The notes below the pieces were generated by a model. That model worked only from the letters and a program-made list of their open reading frames with translations, had not been told where the DNA came from and did no database searches. 30,169 nucleotides of DNA. It comes from Microbacteriaceae bacterium UBA4731. Its GTDB lineage: Bacteria > Actinomycetota > Actinomycetes > Actinomycetales > Microbacteriaceae. Position 1 is the first letter of the stretch; every line of letters starts with the position of its first letter. Below, piece by piece: positions 7,108 through 14,347 of this stretch. Both the position numbers and the translations under genes were made by a program. The DNA lies in the NCBI GenBank assembly GCA_002404115.1, contig DHJB01000001.1, positions 1-30,169 of the forward strand, in the 5' to 3' direction.

Positions 7108-7458
7108 ATGCCGCAGCTGACTCCGGAGGAATTCGAGCGTCTCGTCATCGACGAGCTCGACCTGCTGCCCGACGACATGTTCGAAGGGCTCGACAACGTC
7201 GCCTTCGTGGTCGAGGCCCGCCCGGAAAACGGGACGCTGGACACCCTCGGACTCTACGACGGCGTGGCGTTGACCGAGCGCGGGCAGTACGGCTTCGGCG
7301 AGATGCCCGATCGGATCGTCATCTACCGCGAACCGCTGCTCGACATGTGCGAAGACCTGGACGAACTTCGGGACCAGGTGCACATCACACTCGTGCACGA
7401 GATCGCGCACTTCTTCGGCATAGATGACGACAGGCTGCACGAGCTCGGCTGGGGTTGA
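7108..7458 (+). CDS. small metallopeptidase family protein (zincin, minimal MpriBi/DUF1025 type)
   Basis: A 116-residue protein with the zincin motif HEIAHFFGIDD at 97-107, which provides two His ligands, the catalytic Glu and a downstream Asp. The rest matches the short zinc-metallopeptidase family: an N-terminal LTPEEFERLVIDELDLLPD helix, NVAFVVEARP, a GLYDGVALTERG strand-loop, and PDRIVIYREPLL. There is no signal peptide, so it is cytoplasmic. Its substrates are not established. It follows rtcB by 18 bases and may be co-transcribed with it. No strong Shine-Dalgarno is seen, only GGGATGCTGA upstream. Confidence 0.9.
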   Translation: MPQLTPEEFERLVIDELDLLPDDMFEGLDNVAFVVEARPENGTLDTLGLYDGVALTERGQYGFGEMPDRIVIYREPLLDMCEDLDELRDQVHITLVHEIAHFFGIDDDRLHELGWG

Positions 7459-7470
7459 CACGCCCGGGGC

Positions 7471-7476
7471 TAGCCT
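7471..7476 (+). promoter_or_regulatory. -10 box TAGCCT, leaderless start of the 7483 gene
   Basis: TAGCCT, then GAACGC, then ATG 7483, with no Shine-Dalgarno. It lies 12 bases past the metallopeptidase stop. Confidence 0.5.
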
Positions 7477-7482
7477 GAACGC

Positions 7483-8739
7483 ATGAGTAGATTCCGGCCG
7501 GTTCGCTTCATCGGTGTCACGGTGGGGACCCTGGTGATCCTCGCGGTCGGCGTCTACGGCCCGGCGACGCTCCTGGGTCCGCTTCCCGCGGTGACGGCGA
7601 CGCTCGTCACGCCGAACGCTGCCGCTGCGAATCCGTCGCCGCCCTCGCTCCCCAAACTCGGCGCGAGCGCCGTCATCGCGCAGGCGGATGCGGCATCCCC
7701 GACGGGTGCGCCGCTCGCAACCGGCGGCGCGACCGAGGCCCTGCCGATGGCATCCGCTGCGAAGATCGTGACCGCCCTCGTCGTGCTGGACGCCAAACCC
7801 CTCACGGTCGGCCAAGCCGGCCCGAAGGTCGCGATCAGCACCGCCGACTACCAGTCCTACATCGACTACGCCAAGTCCCAGGCCCGCACGGTCGTCGTGT
7901 TCCCGGCCGAGAAGTGGACGGAACTGGAGCTCCTCCAGGCCATGATCCTCGGCTCCAGCAACAACCACGCCGACACCCTCGCCCGGTGGGCGTACGGATC
8001 CGTTGACGCGTACCTCGTGGCGGCGAACGCCTGGCTCACCACAAACGGCCTCACCGGCACGCACCTGGCCGATGCGACCGGTCTGCACGACTCCAGCGTC
8101 GGCACGGCCACCGACCTCGCCCGGCTGGCCGGGCTCGCCGAGGCCAACCCCGTCGTCGCCGACGTGCTCGCCAAGCCCGCATCCGCCCTCGTGGGCGAGC
8201 GCGGCGTCGAGAACACGACCGCGTACCTGCCCGCCGCCGGCATCACCGGCATCTCACGCAGCTACACGGATGCCGCGGGGGTCTGCTTCCTGTTCACGGC
8301 GCGGGTGCCCATCGGGGATTCATCGTTCTCCTTCGCCGGAGCTTTCATCGGCGAACCCGATTACGACACCCTGACGAAGGACCTGACGGCCTTGATGAAG
8401 AGCGCCCGCGCAGGGGTGAGCGACCTGCCGATCCTCGCGAAGGGGGACGCCTACGCCCGATTCGAGGCACCGTGGGGCGACACGGCATCCGGCATCGTCA
8501 GGGTTGCCAAGGCCCGCCCGGCCTGGCAGGCGCTCGTGCCCGGCGACGCAACGGTCAAGCTCGACACGTTCTCGACCAGGCGCTCCGGCGCGATCGTGGG
8601 ACGGGTCGCGGTCGACGCCCCCAGCGGAACCGTGTCATCGCCGCTCGTGCTCGACCGGGCCATCAACGACCCGGGCCTCGGCTGGCGCCTGCTCCACCCG
8701 GCCGCCATGATCGCCGCCCTGATCGCGTCGCTCAAATAA
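7483..8739 (+). CDS. D-alanyl-D-alanine carboxypeptidase-like protein (peptidase S11) with degenerate KTG box
   Basis: A 418-residue membrane-anchored protein of the penicillin-binding S11 family, which trims the terminal D-Ala of peptidoglycan stem peptides outside the cell. Residues about 8-36 form a signal anchor. The SxxK nucleophile box is intact (S91-A-A-K94, in MASAAKIVTALVVL) and so is the SxN box (S158-S-N160, in GSSNNHADTLA). The third box should read KTG before YTDAAG, but the sequence is S258-R-S260 in GISRSYTDAAG. Since the Lys and Gly of KTG line the substrate site, activity may be altered or lost. The fold is otherwise complete, including a C-terminal beta-rich domain. Family assignment is firm; enzyme activity is doubtful. 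Confidence 0.88.
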   Translation: MSRFRPVRFIGVTVGTLVILAVGVYGPATLLGPLPAVTATLVTPNAAAANPSPPSLPKLGASAVIAQADAASPTGAPLATGGATEALPMASAAKIVTALVVLDAKPLTVGQAGPKVAISTADYQSYIDYAKSQARTVVVFPAEKWTELELLQAMILGSSNNHADTLARWAYGSVDAYLVAANAWLTTNGLTGTHLADATGLHDSSVGTATDLARLAGLAEANPVVADVLAKPASALVGERGVENTTAYLPAAGITGISRSYTDAAGVCFLFTARVPIGDSSFSFAGAFIGEPDYDTLTKDLTALMKSARAGVSDLPILAKGDAYARFEAPWGDTASGIVRVAKARPAWQALVPGDATVKLDTFSTRRSGAIVGRVAVDAPSGTVSSPLVLDRAINDPGLGWRLLHPAAMIAALIASLK

Positions 8740-8755
8740 ACGACGCGCGGCCGCG

Positions 8756-9016
8756 TCAGATGGGCTCGACGCTCGACTCGTAGGGGTCGCTGTCGCCCGC
8801 GTCGAAGCTGTAACGCACGTGGAGCCGACCCTGCACATCGCGGGAGTCCACCTCGTTGTACCAGAACAGCGATTCCATCCCGTCGACCGCCGCGACCATG
8901 CTGATCCGCGGGGCGTGCTTTCCGTGCACGAGCACGCGCGAGTCGGTCTGGCCGTCGAGGGGGCCGTCGACGAACTCCGCAATGTAGACAACGTTGGCTG
9001 CGTCTGTAGTGGTCAT
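8756..9016 (-). CDS. small hypothetical protein (86 aa)
   Basis: An 86-residue acidic soluble protein that I do not recognise as a named family. The sequence alternates beta-like strands: VVYIAEFVDGPLDGQTDSRVLV, then RISMVAAVDGMESLFWYNEV, then GRLHVRYSF. The opening VDGPLDGQ phrase is found in many short actinobacterial proteins of unknown function. It has no Cys, no signal and no membrane helix. The start ATG 9016 follows TAGATT by exactly six bases, which strengthens the case for a real leaderless gene. It is convergent with the carboxypeptidase-like gene, whose stop is 16 bases away. Confidence 0.72.
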   Translation of the reverse strand: MTTTDAANVVYIAEFVDGPLDGQTDSRVLVHGKHAPRISMVAAVDGMESLFWYNEVDSRDVQGRLHVRYSFDAGDSDPYESSVEPI

Positions 9017-9022
9017 GGCCCA

Positions 9023-9028
9023 AATCTA
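9023..9028 (-). promoter_or_regulatory. -10 box TAGATT, leaderless start of the 9016 gene
   Basis: On the minus strand TAGATT, then TGGGCC, then ATG 9016, the same layout as at nadE. Confidence 0.5.
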
Positions 9029-9050
9029 GTCCGGCGGCGTCATTTCCCGC

Positions 9051-9620
9051 TCATTCACGCCCCGCAATTCCTGCGGCGCCCTCCGTCCTGTCGTCGCCGT
9101 CCGTGCCGTTCAACCGGATCGTGGCCCACCGCTCCGGCGTGTCCGTCGCCCGGTAGGCCTCCCACTCGTCCTGCCACTCGTCCCAGTGCGAACGGAACGC
9201 TTCCCCATCCCGGTCGAGCGCCCGCGTCTTCCGGATCGAATCGTCGGCGGCCAGCCAGATCCGGATGTCGCCGAGTGGCGCATGGCCGCCGGCCAGCGCC
9301 CCGCAGCCCTCGACGATCAGCGGCAGCGACCCGTCGACGGGGTGCCACTCGGCCGGCTCGCCCCGAGCCCAGTCGAAGCGCTGCCACGCGGCCGGTCGGC
9401 CGACGTGCCTCGGCTCCAGCACGTGGGTGGCGAGGTGCTGGATGCCGGCAGCCAGCCCGTTCCAGCCGGGGTAGATGTCGTCGAGCCGTACGAGCGTCGG
9501 CGTCCGTTCCCCGGGCCACGCCGCGACGAGCCGGTCGGCCAGCGTGCTCTTCCCCGCGCCGCTCGGGCCGTCAATGAGGACCACGGCGGTCGGTTCAGCG
9601 CCCGCCAGGGCGCGCAGCAC
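9051..9620 (-). CDS. P-loop kinase, uridine-kinase-like
   Basis: A protein of about 189 residues with a Walker A motif GPSGAGKST near its start, a following VRLDDIYPGWNGL segment resembling the substrate loop of nucleoside/uridine kinases, and a Walker-B-like LPLIVEGCGAL. It ends with an Arg/Trp-rich helical tail. It is probably a small-molecule or nucleoside kinase, substrate unknown. The start is uncertain: GTG at 9620 gives a family-like N-terminus, while an in-frame TTG at 9662 would overlap the end of ykoC. Neither has a good Shine-Dalgarno. It sits directly behind the thiamine-type ECF operon and may be its last gene, but nothing in the sequence ties its substrate to thiamine. Confidence 0.8.
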   Translation of the reverse strand: MLRALAGAEPTAVVLIDGPSGAGKSTLADRLVAAWPGERTPTLVRLDDIYPGWNGLAAGIQHLATHVLEPRHVGRPAAWQRFDWARGEPAEWHPVDGSLPLIVEGCGALAGGHAPLGDIRIWLAADDSIRKTRALDRDGEAFRSHWDEWQDEWEAYRATDTPERWATIRLNGTDGDDRTEGAAGIAGRE

Positions 9621-9648
9621 GGGGGCAAGCAGCGCGGGGGGTTCCCGA

Positions 9649-10395
9649 TCAGGCGAGGACAAAGTGCCAGCTCCCGGTGTACACGGACACGGTGACCGCC
9701 AGGCCGGCGACGAGGAGACCGACAGCGACCAGCGCACACTCGCGTCGACCGAACGTCGACGGCCGGGCCCAGGTTCGGCGCACGGGCGCGCCGAATCCCC
9801 GCGCCTCCATCGCCGTCGCCAGCTTGCTGCCCCGGCGAATCGACAGCACGAGCAATGCGAAGGCCTGACTGGCCAGCCGGCTGAGGGCATGGCCATCCGC
9901 GATGCCCCTGGCCCGCCTCGCGAGCTCGAGTGTCCGCCAGTCCTCAATGAAGAGCCCAACCAGACGAAGCCCGGCCAGTCCGCCGAGTACAAACCTGGCA
10001 GGAAGCCGAAGCACTTGGGCGAGCCCGTCGGCCAGGTCCGTCGGGTCGACCGTGATGAACAGCACGACGGAGGGAAGCCCGATCGCCAGGATGCGCAGGC
10101 TCGTGGCGACGGCCAGGCCGATCGACCCGTCGGTGACGTGGATGAGGCCGAGGCCCCAGTACTCCTGCCCGGCCGCCTGGCCGTAGAGCAGCGTCGTGAC
10201 ACCGGCGGCCGGCGCGGCGAGCCACACGGGCAGGGTGCGCAGTACGAAGACCCGGAAGGATACGCCGGCCCAGAGGAACAACACCAGTTCGCAGGCCAGC
10301 GCGACGGCGGCCGAGACCCAGTCGATCGTGAGCACAAGCACGCCGGCGAGCATCAGCGCCGCCGCGAGTTTCGCCACCGGGTTGACGCCGGTCAT
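9649..10395 (-). CDS. ykoC: ECF transporter T component, YkoC-like
   Basis: A 248-residue energy-coupling factor transmembrane protein (CbiQ/EcfT family). It couples the ATPases to the substrate-binding membrane subunit. Several hydrophobic helices fill the N-terminal half (LAAALMLAGVLVLTIDWV and following). The cytoplasmic coupling region carries ELARRARGI and the later MEARGFGAP, the paired Ala-Arg-Gly motifs that contact the ATPases. Its ATG overlaps the ykoD stop (ATGA at 10392-10395), which points to translational coupling. Together with ykoD and ykoE it forms the ECF importer for a thiamine precursor, under the upstream TPP riboswitch. Confidence 0.9.
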   Translation of the reverse strand: MTGVNPVAKLAAALMLAGVLVLTIDWVSAAVALACELVLFLWAGVSFRVFVLRTLPVWLAAPAAGVTTLLYGQAAGQEYWGLGLIHVTDGSIGLAVATSLRILAIGLPSVVLFITVDPTDLADGLAQVLRLPARFVLGGLAGLRLVGLFIEDWRTLELARRARGIADGHALSRLASQAFALLVLSIRRGSKLATAMEARGFGAPVRRTWARPSTFGRRECALVAVGLLVAGLAVTVSVYTGSWHFVLA

Positions 10396-11900
10396 TGGTG
10401 CACCGCCCGGGCTGGCCGGCCCGCCGCCACGGCGAGACGGAACTCCCGGTCGCCCAGAGCCGCCACGAACTCGGCATCGTGTGACACCGCGACGACAGCG
10501 GTGCCCTCGTCGACGAGTCCACCCAGCAGGCCCACGATTTCCTGCCAGGTTCGGAAGTCCTGGCCGAAGGTCGGTTCGTCGAGCACGAGGAGGCCCGGCT
10601 GCGTGGCAAGTACAGTTCCGACGGACAGCCGACGCTTCTCCCCACCGGACAGAGTGAACGGGTTGGCGTCGGCGAGATGGTCGAGATGCAGCCGCTGCAT
10701 GAGGGTGTCGACGCGGTCGGCGATCACGACGTCGGGAAGGGCGAGCGCGCGCGGCCCGACGGCGAGTTCCGCGCGCACCGTGCCGGCCACGAACTGGTGC
10801 TCCGGGTCCTGGAACACGGTGCCGACGCGGGTCAGCAGCTGGCGAGATTTCCAGCGAATGGGTTCATCGGGCGCTCCCGCGGCGAACTCTCGGCTCGCGA
10901 GCACCCGACCGGCCGCGGGCTTCAGCAGGCCCGCGAGCGTGAGCGCGAGGGTGGACTTTCCAGAACCGTTGGGGCCGGTGATCATCACGGCCGACCCTGC
11001 GGAAACATCAAGGTCGATGCCCTCCGCCACGACGACATCCTTCGTGCGTGCGATCGCCAGCGCATCTGTACGGAGCAGAGGCGCAGTCCCAACGGATGTC
11101 ATTCGCCGGCGTTCAGGGAGGCTGTGCGCCACGCCGGGGACCCATACTCCAGATGCCGCCAGCCGCTCGGCCCGGACGGAGAGGACCTGGCCAGGGTCAC
11201 CGTCGGCCAGGACACCGCCGGCCCGGTCGAGCACGATCACTCGGTTCACCAGGTCACGCCACACGGCCACCCGATGTTCGATCACGACGAAGGTCGCCGC
11301 CGAATGGTCCAGCACCCGTGCGACGGACTCCCGCACCTCCAGAACGCCGTTCGGGTCGAGGTTCGCCGTAGGTTCATCAAGCAGGAGGAGCCCTGGGCGC
11401 ATGGCCAGCACGCCGGCCAGGGCGAGGCGCTGTTTCTGCCCGCCGGACAGTGCCGAGGTTGAGTGCTCGAGCGGGAGGTCCAAGCCGACCAATCCGAGCG
11501 AGTCGTGCACACGCCGCCAAATCTCGTCGCGCGGTACTCCGAGGTTCTCGCAGCCGAAGGCGACGTCGTCGCCCACCCGGGCGAGGATCACCTGCGAGTC
11601 AGGGTCCTGCATGAGCAATCCGACCTGGCCGCGCGCCTCGCCCGGTTCGACGCCGTTCACGAGCAGGCGCCCGTGTTGTTCGCCGTCGTCGTCCCCGCCG
11701 AGCACCCCGGCGAGGGCGTGCATGAGCGTTGACTTGCCGGTGCCGGACGCACCGAGCAACAGCACACGCTCGCCGGCTTCGATGTGCAGGTCGAGACCGT
11801 CGACCGCCCAGGCGCGCCGACCGGCATGGCGCCAACCCCAGCCGCGGGCGTCGATCGACGCGCCCGCGACGGGGTGATGCGGTGCTCCTGATGGCGTCAT
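10392..11900 (-). CDS. ykoD: ECF transporter duplicated ATPase, YkoD-like
   Basis: A 502-residue protein with two ABC ATPase domains in one chain, powering the ECF importer. Domain 1 has Walker A GASGTGKST at 50-58, signature LSGGQKQRLALAGVL and Walker B LLLLDEPTANLD. Domain 2 has GPNGSGKST, signature LSGGEKRRLSVGTVL and LLVLDEPTFGQD. Both halves also have Q-loops (LMQDPDSQ, VFQDPEHQ) and switch His residues (VVIEHR, VAVSHD), so both sites look functional. ATG 11900 is chosen because it gives a normal N-terminus; the open frame extends upstream only inside the ykoE gene in another frame. It starts 11 bases after the ykoE stop and overlaps ykoC by 4. Confidence 0.93.
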   Translation of the reverse strand: MTPSGAPHHPVAGASIDARGWGWRHAGRRAWAVDGLDLHIEAGERVLLLGASGTGKSTLMHALAGVLGGDDDGEQHGRLLVNGVEPGEARGQVGLLMQDPDSQVILARVGDDVAFGCENLGVPRDEIWRRVHDSLGLVGLDLPLEHSTSALSGGQKQRLALAGVLAMRPGLLLLDEPTANLDPNGVLEVRESVARVLDHSAATFVVIEHRVAVWRDLVNRVIVLDRAGGVLADGDPGQVLSVRAERLAASGVWVPGVAHSLPERRRMTSVGTAPLLRTDALAIARTKDVVVAEGIDLDVSAGSAVMITGPNGSGKSTLALTLAGLLKPAAGRVLASREFAAGAPDEPIRWKSRQLLTRVGTVFQDPEHQFVAGTVRAELAVGPRALALPDVVIADRVDTLMQRLHLDHLADANPFTLSGGEKRRLSVGTVLATQPGLLVLDEPTFGQDFRTWQEIVGLLGGLVDEGTAVVAVSHDAEFVAALGDREFRLAVAAGRPARAVHQ

Positions 11901-11911
11901 GGGCGAGGAGC

Positions 11912-12541
11912 CTACACGTCGGTTCGGATCTCTCGACCCGCGGCGAACCGGCCGAGAGCGCCCGTCCGAGCGAGTCCCCTCATGGCCAGCCACGACAGCA
12001 GGCCAGCGAGCACGATGCCGGAGACAACCGAAGAAATCGTGTAAATCGTGGCGAACGCAGCCGCAGAGCCGGGGTACCACAGCAGCAAGTCGTTGATTGC
12101 GAGCGCGAGCCCGGCGCCCGCACCCGCGAGCAGAGCGACGTACACACGGTAGTTCGCGTAGAGGAAGACCGCGAACACGAGTTCGGCGCCGAGCCCCTGC
12201 ACAAGGCCAGAGACGAGGGTCAGCGGACCCCATTGATTGCCGATCAGCGTTGACACGACGGCGGCGAGCAGTTCGGTGTAGAGCGCTGCTCCGGGCTTGC
12301 GGATGACCAGGCCGCCGAGCACACCGGCGAAGAGCCATCCCCCGCCCAGCAGGGCGCCCAGGCCGGGCAGGAGCGGCTCGAGGATTGCGCTGAGCGGGTT
12401 GTAGGCCTGGTTCCACACGACGAAGACCAGCCCGCTCGCGACCCCGATGACACTGGCAACGACGATGTCAGCAACCCGCCAGCGCAAGTTCCTCGGCTTC
12501 GCTGCAGCGGCCGGGGTCAGAAGTGGGGTTGATGCGTGCAC
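11912..12541 (-). CDS. ykoE: ECF transporter S component, YkoE-like (thiamine/HMP uptake)
   Basis: A 209-residue membrane protein that binds the transported substrate; the YkoE family is tied to uptake of the thiamine pyrimidine HMP or a related precursor. About five to six hydrophobic helices are visible. Family features include VADIVVASVIGVASGLVFVVWNQ near the start, a GLGALLGGGWLFAGVLGGLVIRKPGAALYTELLAAVVS block, and QGLGAELVFAVF. The start is GTG 12541, with GGAAAGGG about 8 bases upstream. It is the first gene of ykoE-ykoD-ykoC and is preceded by a TPP riboswitch, which independently supports the thiamine assignment. Which thiamine-pathway compound is carried cannot be read from the sequence. 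Confidence 0.92.
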   Translation of the reverse strand: MHASTPLLTPAAAAKPRNLRWRVADIVVASVIGVASGLVFVVWNQAYNPLSAILEPLLPGLGALLGGGWLFAGVLGGLVIRKPGAALYTELLAAVVSTLIGNQWGPLTLVSGLVQGLGAELVFAVFLYANYRVYVALLAGAGAGLALAINDLLLWYPGSAAAFATIYTISSVVSGIVLAGLLSWLAMRGLARTGALGRFAAGREIRTDV

Positions 12542-12589
12542 TGTTCGCGCCCTTTCCGTAAGTGAATACAGGGCACGGGATTGAGAAGC

Positions 12590-12677
12590 CTTCCTGCGCT
12601 GGCATGATCCAGATCAGGTGTGACGGTCGAAGCCTCCGTAGCTTCCTCTCAGCCCGGTTTACCGGACTCCCGTGTTC
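12590..12677 (-). ncRNA. TPP riboswitch (THI element) controlling ykoEDC
   Basis: On the minus strand the conserved THI-element blocks appear in order: GGGAGTCCGG, the pyrimidine-sensing GGGCTGAGAGG, the variable P3 stem, GACCG, then CACCTGATCTGGATCATG and CCAGCGCAGGAAGG. TPP binding is known to shut off thiamine genes. CACGGGA at the 5' side (12674-12668) is complementary to TCCCGTG just past the aptamer (12580-12574), a candidate switching helix. No terminator with a U-tract follows, and GGAAAGGG lies before the GTG, so control is more likely at translation initiation. Boundaries are approximate. Confidence 0.95.
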
Positions 12678-12683
12678 GGTTCA

Positions 12684-12689
12684 ATTATA
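12684..12689 (-). promoter_or_regulatory. -10 box TATAAT of the riboswitch-ykoEDC operon
   Basis: A perfect TATAAT on the minus strand lies about 10-15 bases before the first conserved riboswitch base, so transcription would start right at the aptamer. The spaced -35 position (TCCAGC) is weak. Confidence 0.65.
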
Positions 12690-12699
12690 GACCTCCGCC

Positions 12700-12705
12700 T
12701 AGACT
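12700..12705 (+). promoter_or_regulatory. -10 box TAGACT, divergent to the riboswitch promoter
   Basis: TAGACT, then CGCTGG, then ATG 12712: the same box and spacing as at orn and mnmA. It is back to back with the TATAAT at 12684-12689, only 10 bases apart. Confidence 0.45.
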
Positions 12706-12711
12706 CGCTGG

Positions 12712-12756
12712 ATGGAATCCAGCTCCCTCGGTAGCGCGCCGACCCAGCCCGCATGA
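12712..12756 (+). CDS. putative 14-aa leaderless peptide
   Basis: ATG 12712 opens a 14-codon frame (MESSSLGSAPTQPA) whose TGA overlaps the ATG of the next small frame (ATGA at 12753-12756). The only support is the TAGACT-N6-ATG signature and the overlap. It may be a translated leader that couples ribosomes into the following frame, or chance. Confidence 0.3.
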   Translation: MESSSLGSAPTQPA

Positions 12757-12899
12757 CCGGCGTTGTCCCGCTCGTTCTCGCCGCGCTGCTCCTCCTCCTG
12801 CTGCGCGCGTACATCCTTCGCCGGCGCCGGATCCGGCGGGGTCTTCCGGTGCGCGGACCGTGGCGCCGGCCGAGTTGGTTGCGCCGGCAAGATCCCTGA
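12753..12899 (+). CDS. putative 48-aa Arg-rich membrane peptide
   Basis: A 48-codon frame opening at the ATGA overlap with the 14-codon peptide. It encodes one hydrophobic segment (VVPLVLAALLLLLLRAYIL, residues 4-22) followed by a strongly basic tail (RRRRIRRG and further Arg/Trp/Pro), the layout of a single-span membrane peptide with cytoplasmic positive charge. There is no Shine-Dalgarno, so expression would depend on reinitiation after the upstream peptide. High-GC sequence readily yields Arg-rich frames, so this is tentative. It fills an otherwise geneless gap between ykoE and nhaA. Confidence 0.35.
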   Translation: MTGVVPLVLAALLLLLLRAYILRRRRIRRGLPVRGPWRRPSWLRRQDP

Positions 12900-12918
12900 G
12901 GAGCATCGGGTCGCCGTG

Positions 12919-12993
12919 TACTCTGGGGGTTGGTGAGCCGGGAAGTCTGGTCGGCATGCTCATGATCGCGCCGCAAACCAGAGGACTCACCCC
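12919..12993 (+). promoter_or_regulatory. nhaA promoter and structured 5' leader (candidate cis-regulatory RNA)
   Basis: An extended -10 box TGTACTCT ends at 12924, giving a leader of about 60-65 bases before nhaA. Several helices compete: GGTGAG (12932-12937) with CTCACC (12986-12991) next to the start codon; GCCG (12937-12940) with CGGC (12952-12955); TCTGGT (12946-12951) with ACCAGA (12977-12982), which would mask the GAGGA ribosome site; and CGGC (12952-12955) with GCCG (12970-12973). This is what a sensor leader could look like, but no known class was identified. Confidence 0.4.
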
Positions 12994-14343
12994 ATGACGG
13001 AATCATCACCGACCCCGCCCCCGCCCAGGACCGCCAGACCCAGGATCTTCCGCCGGAGCAGCTACCCGGAGTACCTCCGGGTCCGCACCATCCTGCGGAA
13101 AGAAATGGTCGGCGGCGCCCTGCTCCTGGCCGCAACCGTTGCCGCGCTTATCCTGGCCAACACGCCGGCCGCCGAACTCTACTTCCGCGCGCGGGACATT
13201 GAATTCGGCTATGCGCCGTGGCACCTGAAGCTCAGCCTGGGGGCTTGGGCGGCCGACGGCCTGCTGGCCGTCTTCTTCTTCCTGGCCGGCCTCGAACTCA
13301 AACGCGAATTCGTCGCCGGGGACCTGCGCACGCTGAACCGCGCGGTGGTGCCGGTGGCGGCCGCCATCGGCGGGGTCATCGTGCCCGCCCTCCTCTTCAC
13401 GGCGATCAACCTGGGCGGCGGACCGGCCGCGCTTCGCGGCTGGGCCGTTCCCACCGCGACAGACATCGCCTTTGCCGTGGCCGTGCTGGCCGTGATTGGC
13501 TCCCAGCTACCCAGCGCACTGCGGATCTTCCTGCTGACGCTGGCCGTCGTCGACGACCTCCTGGCCATCGCGATCATCGCCTTCTTCTACTCCACCGATA
13601 TCCAGCCGGCGCCGCTTCTGCTCGCACTGATCCCGCTGGCGCTCTTCGCGTTCCTGACGCACCGCTACGCCGCCTTCTTCAGGACATGGGCTCCGGGCGC
13701 CTGGCTCATCCTGCTGCCGATCGGACTCATGGTCTGGGGCCTCGTGCACGCCTCCGGCATCCACGCCACCGTCGCCGGCGTGCTGCTTGGCTTCGCCGTT
13801 CCCGTGCTTCGCAGCCGGAAGGGCGGCGGCCCGGAGGCCGGACCAGGCCTCGCCGAAACCCTCGAGCACCGCTTCCGGCCGTTTTCGGCGGGCGTCGCGG
13901 TGCCGGTCTTCGCGTTCTTCTCCGCCGGCGTGACCATCGGCGGTGCCGACGGACTCGTGCGCGCCCTCACGGACCCGGTTGCCATCGGCATCGTCGTGGC
14001 CCTGGTGGCCGGCAAGCCAATCGGCATCCTGATTGCCACCTGGCTGGTCACCACAACCACGAAGGCCGACCTCGACCCCGACCTCGCCTGGGTCGACGTC
14101 ATTGGCGTCGCCGTGCTGGCCGGGGTCGGGTTCACCGTGTCGCTGCTGATCAGCGAGCTCGGTTTCGGGCTGGGCAGCCCCCACGACGACCACGCGAAGG
14201 TCGCCATCCTCGCCGGGTCGCTGCTCTCCGCGCTGCTCGCGACCGTGCTGCTCCGGGCGCGCAACCGGCACCATCGGCGCGTGGACGACAAAGAGAATCT
14301 CGACACCGACCAGGACGGCGTTCCCGACGTCTTCGCCGACTGA
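12994..14343 (+). CDS. nhaA: Na+/H+ antiporter NhaA
   Basis: A 449-residue inner-membrane antiporter that exports Na+ (or Li+) in exchange for protons, used in salt and alkaline-pH tolerance. A cytoplasmic Pro-rich start (1-35) leads into about 12 helices. The family core is intact: [13 protein letters not shown], then PTATDIAFA with D157 (the D133 position of E. coli NhaA), then VVDDLLAI with the essential Asp pair D187-D188. Later come [20 protein letters not shown] and [16 protein letters not shown]. The soluble tail ends with an acidic [13 protein letters not shown], resembling a calcium-binding loop. The start ATG 12994 has GAGGA at 12981-12985. Its stop is four bases from the stop of the convergent 14348 gene. 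Confidence 0.96.
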   Translation: MTESSPTPPPPRTARPRIFRRSSYPEYLRVRTILRKEMVGGALLLAATVAALILANTPAAELYFRARDIEFGYAPWHLKLSLGAWAADGLLAVFFFLAGLELKREFVAGDLRTLNRAVVPVAAAIGGVIVPALLFTAINLGGGPAALRGWAVPTATDIAFAVAVLAVIGSQLPSALRIFLLTLAVVDDLLAIAIIAFFYSTDIQPAPLLLALIPLALFAFLTHRYAAFFRTWAPGAWLILLPIGLMVWGLVHASGIHATVAGVLLGFAVPVLRSRKGGGPEAGPGLAETLEHRFRPFSAGVAVPVFAFFSAGVTIGGADGLVRALTDPVAIGIVVALVAGKPIGILIATWLVTTTTKADLDPDLAWVDVIGVAVLAGVGFTVSLLISELGFGLGSPHDDHAKVAILAGSLLSALLATVLLRARNRHHRRVDDKENLDTDQDGVPDVFAD

Positions 14344-14347
14344 CGAG

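Noticed and set aside
7455..7460. TTGACA as a -35 box for the carboxypeptidase-like gene
   Set aside because: It is only 10 bases before TAGCCT, too close for a normal promoter, and it includes the metallopeptidase stop codon.
9475..11877. An 800-codon open frame on the plus strand
   Set aside because: It is antisense to ykoC and ykoD, is Arg/Ser/Pro-rich and has no family motifs. Long antisense frames are expected at this GC content.
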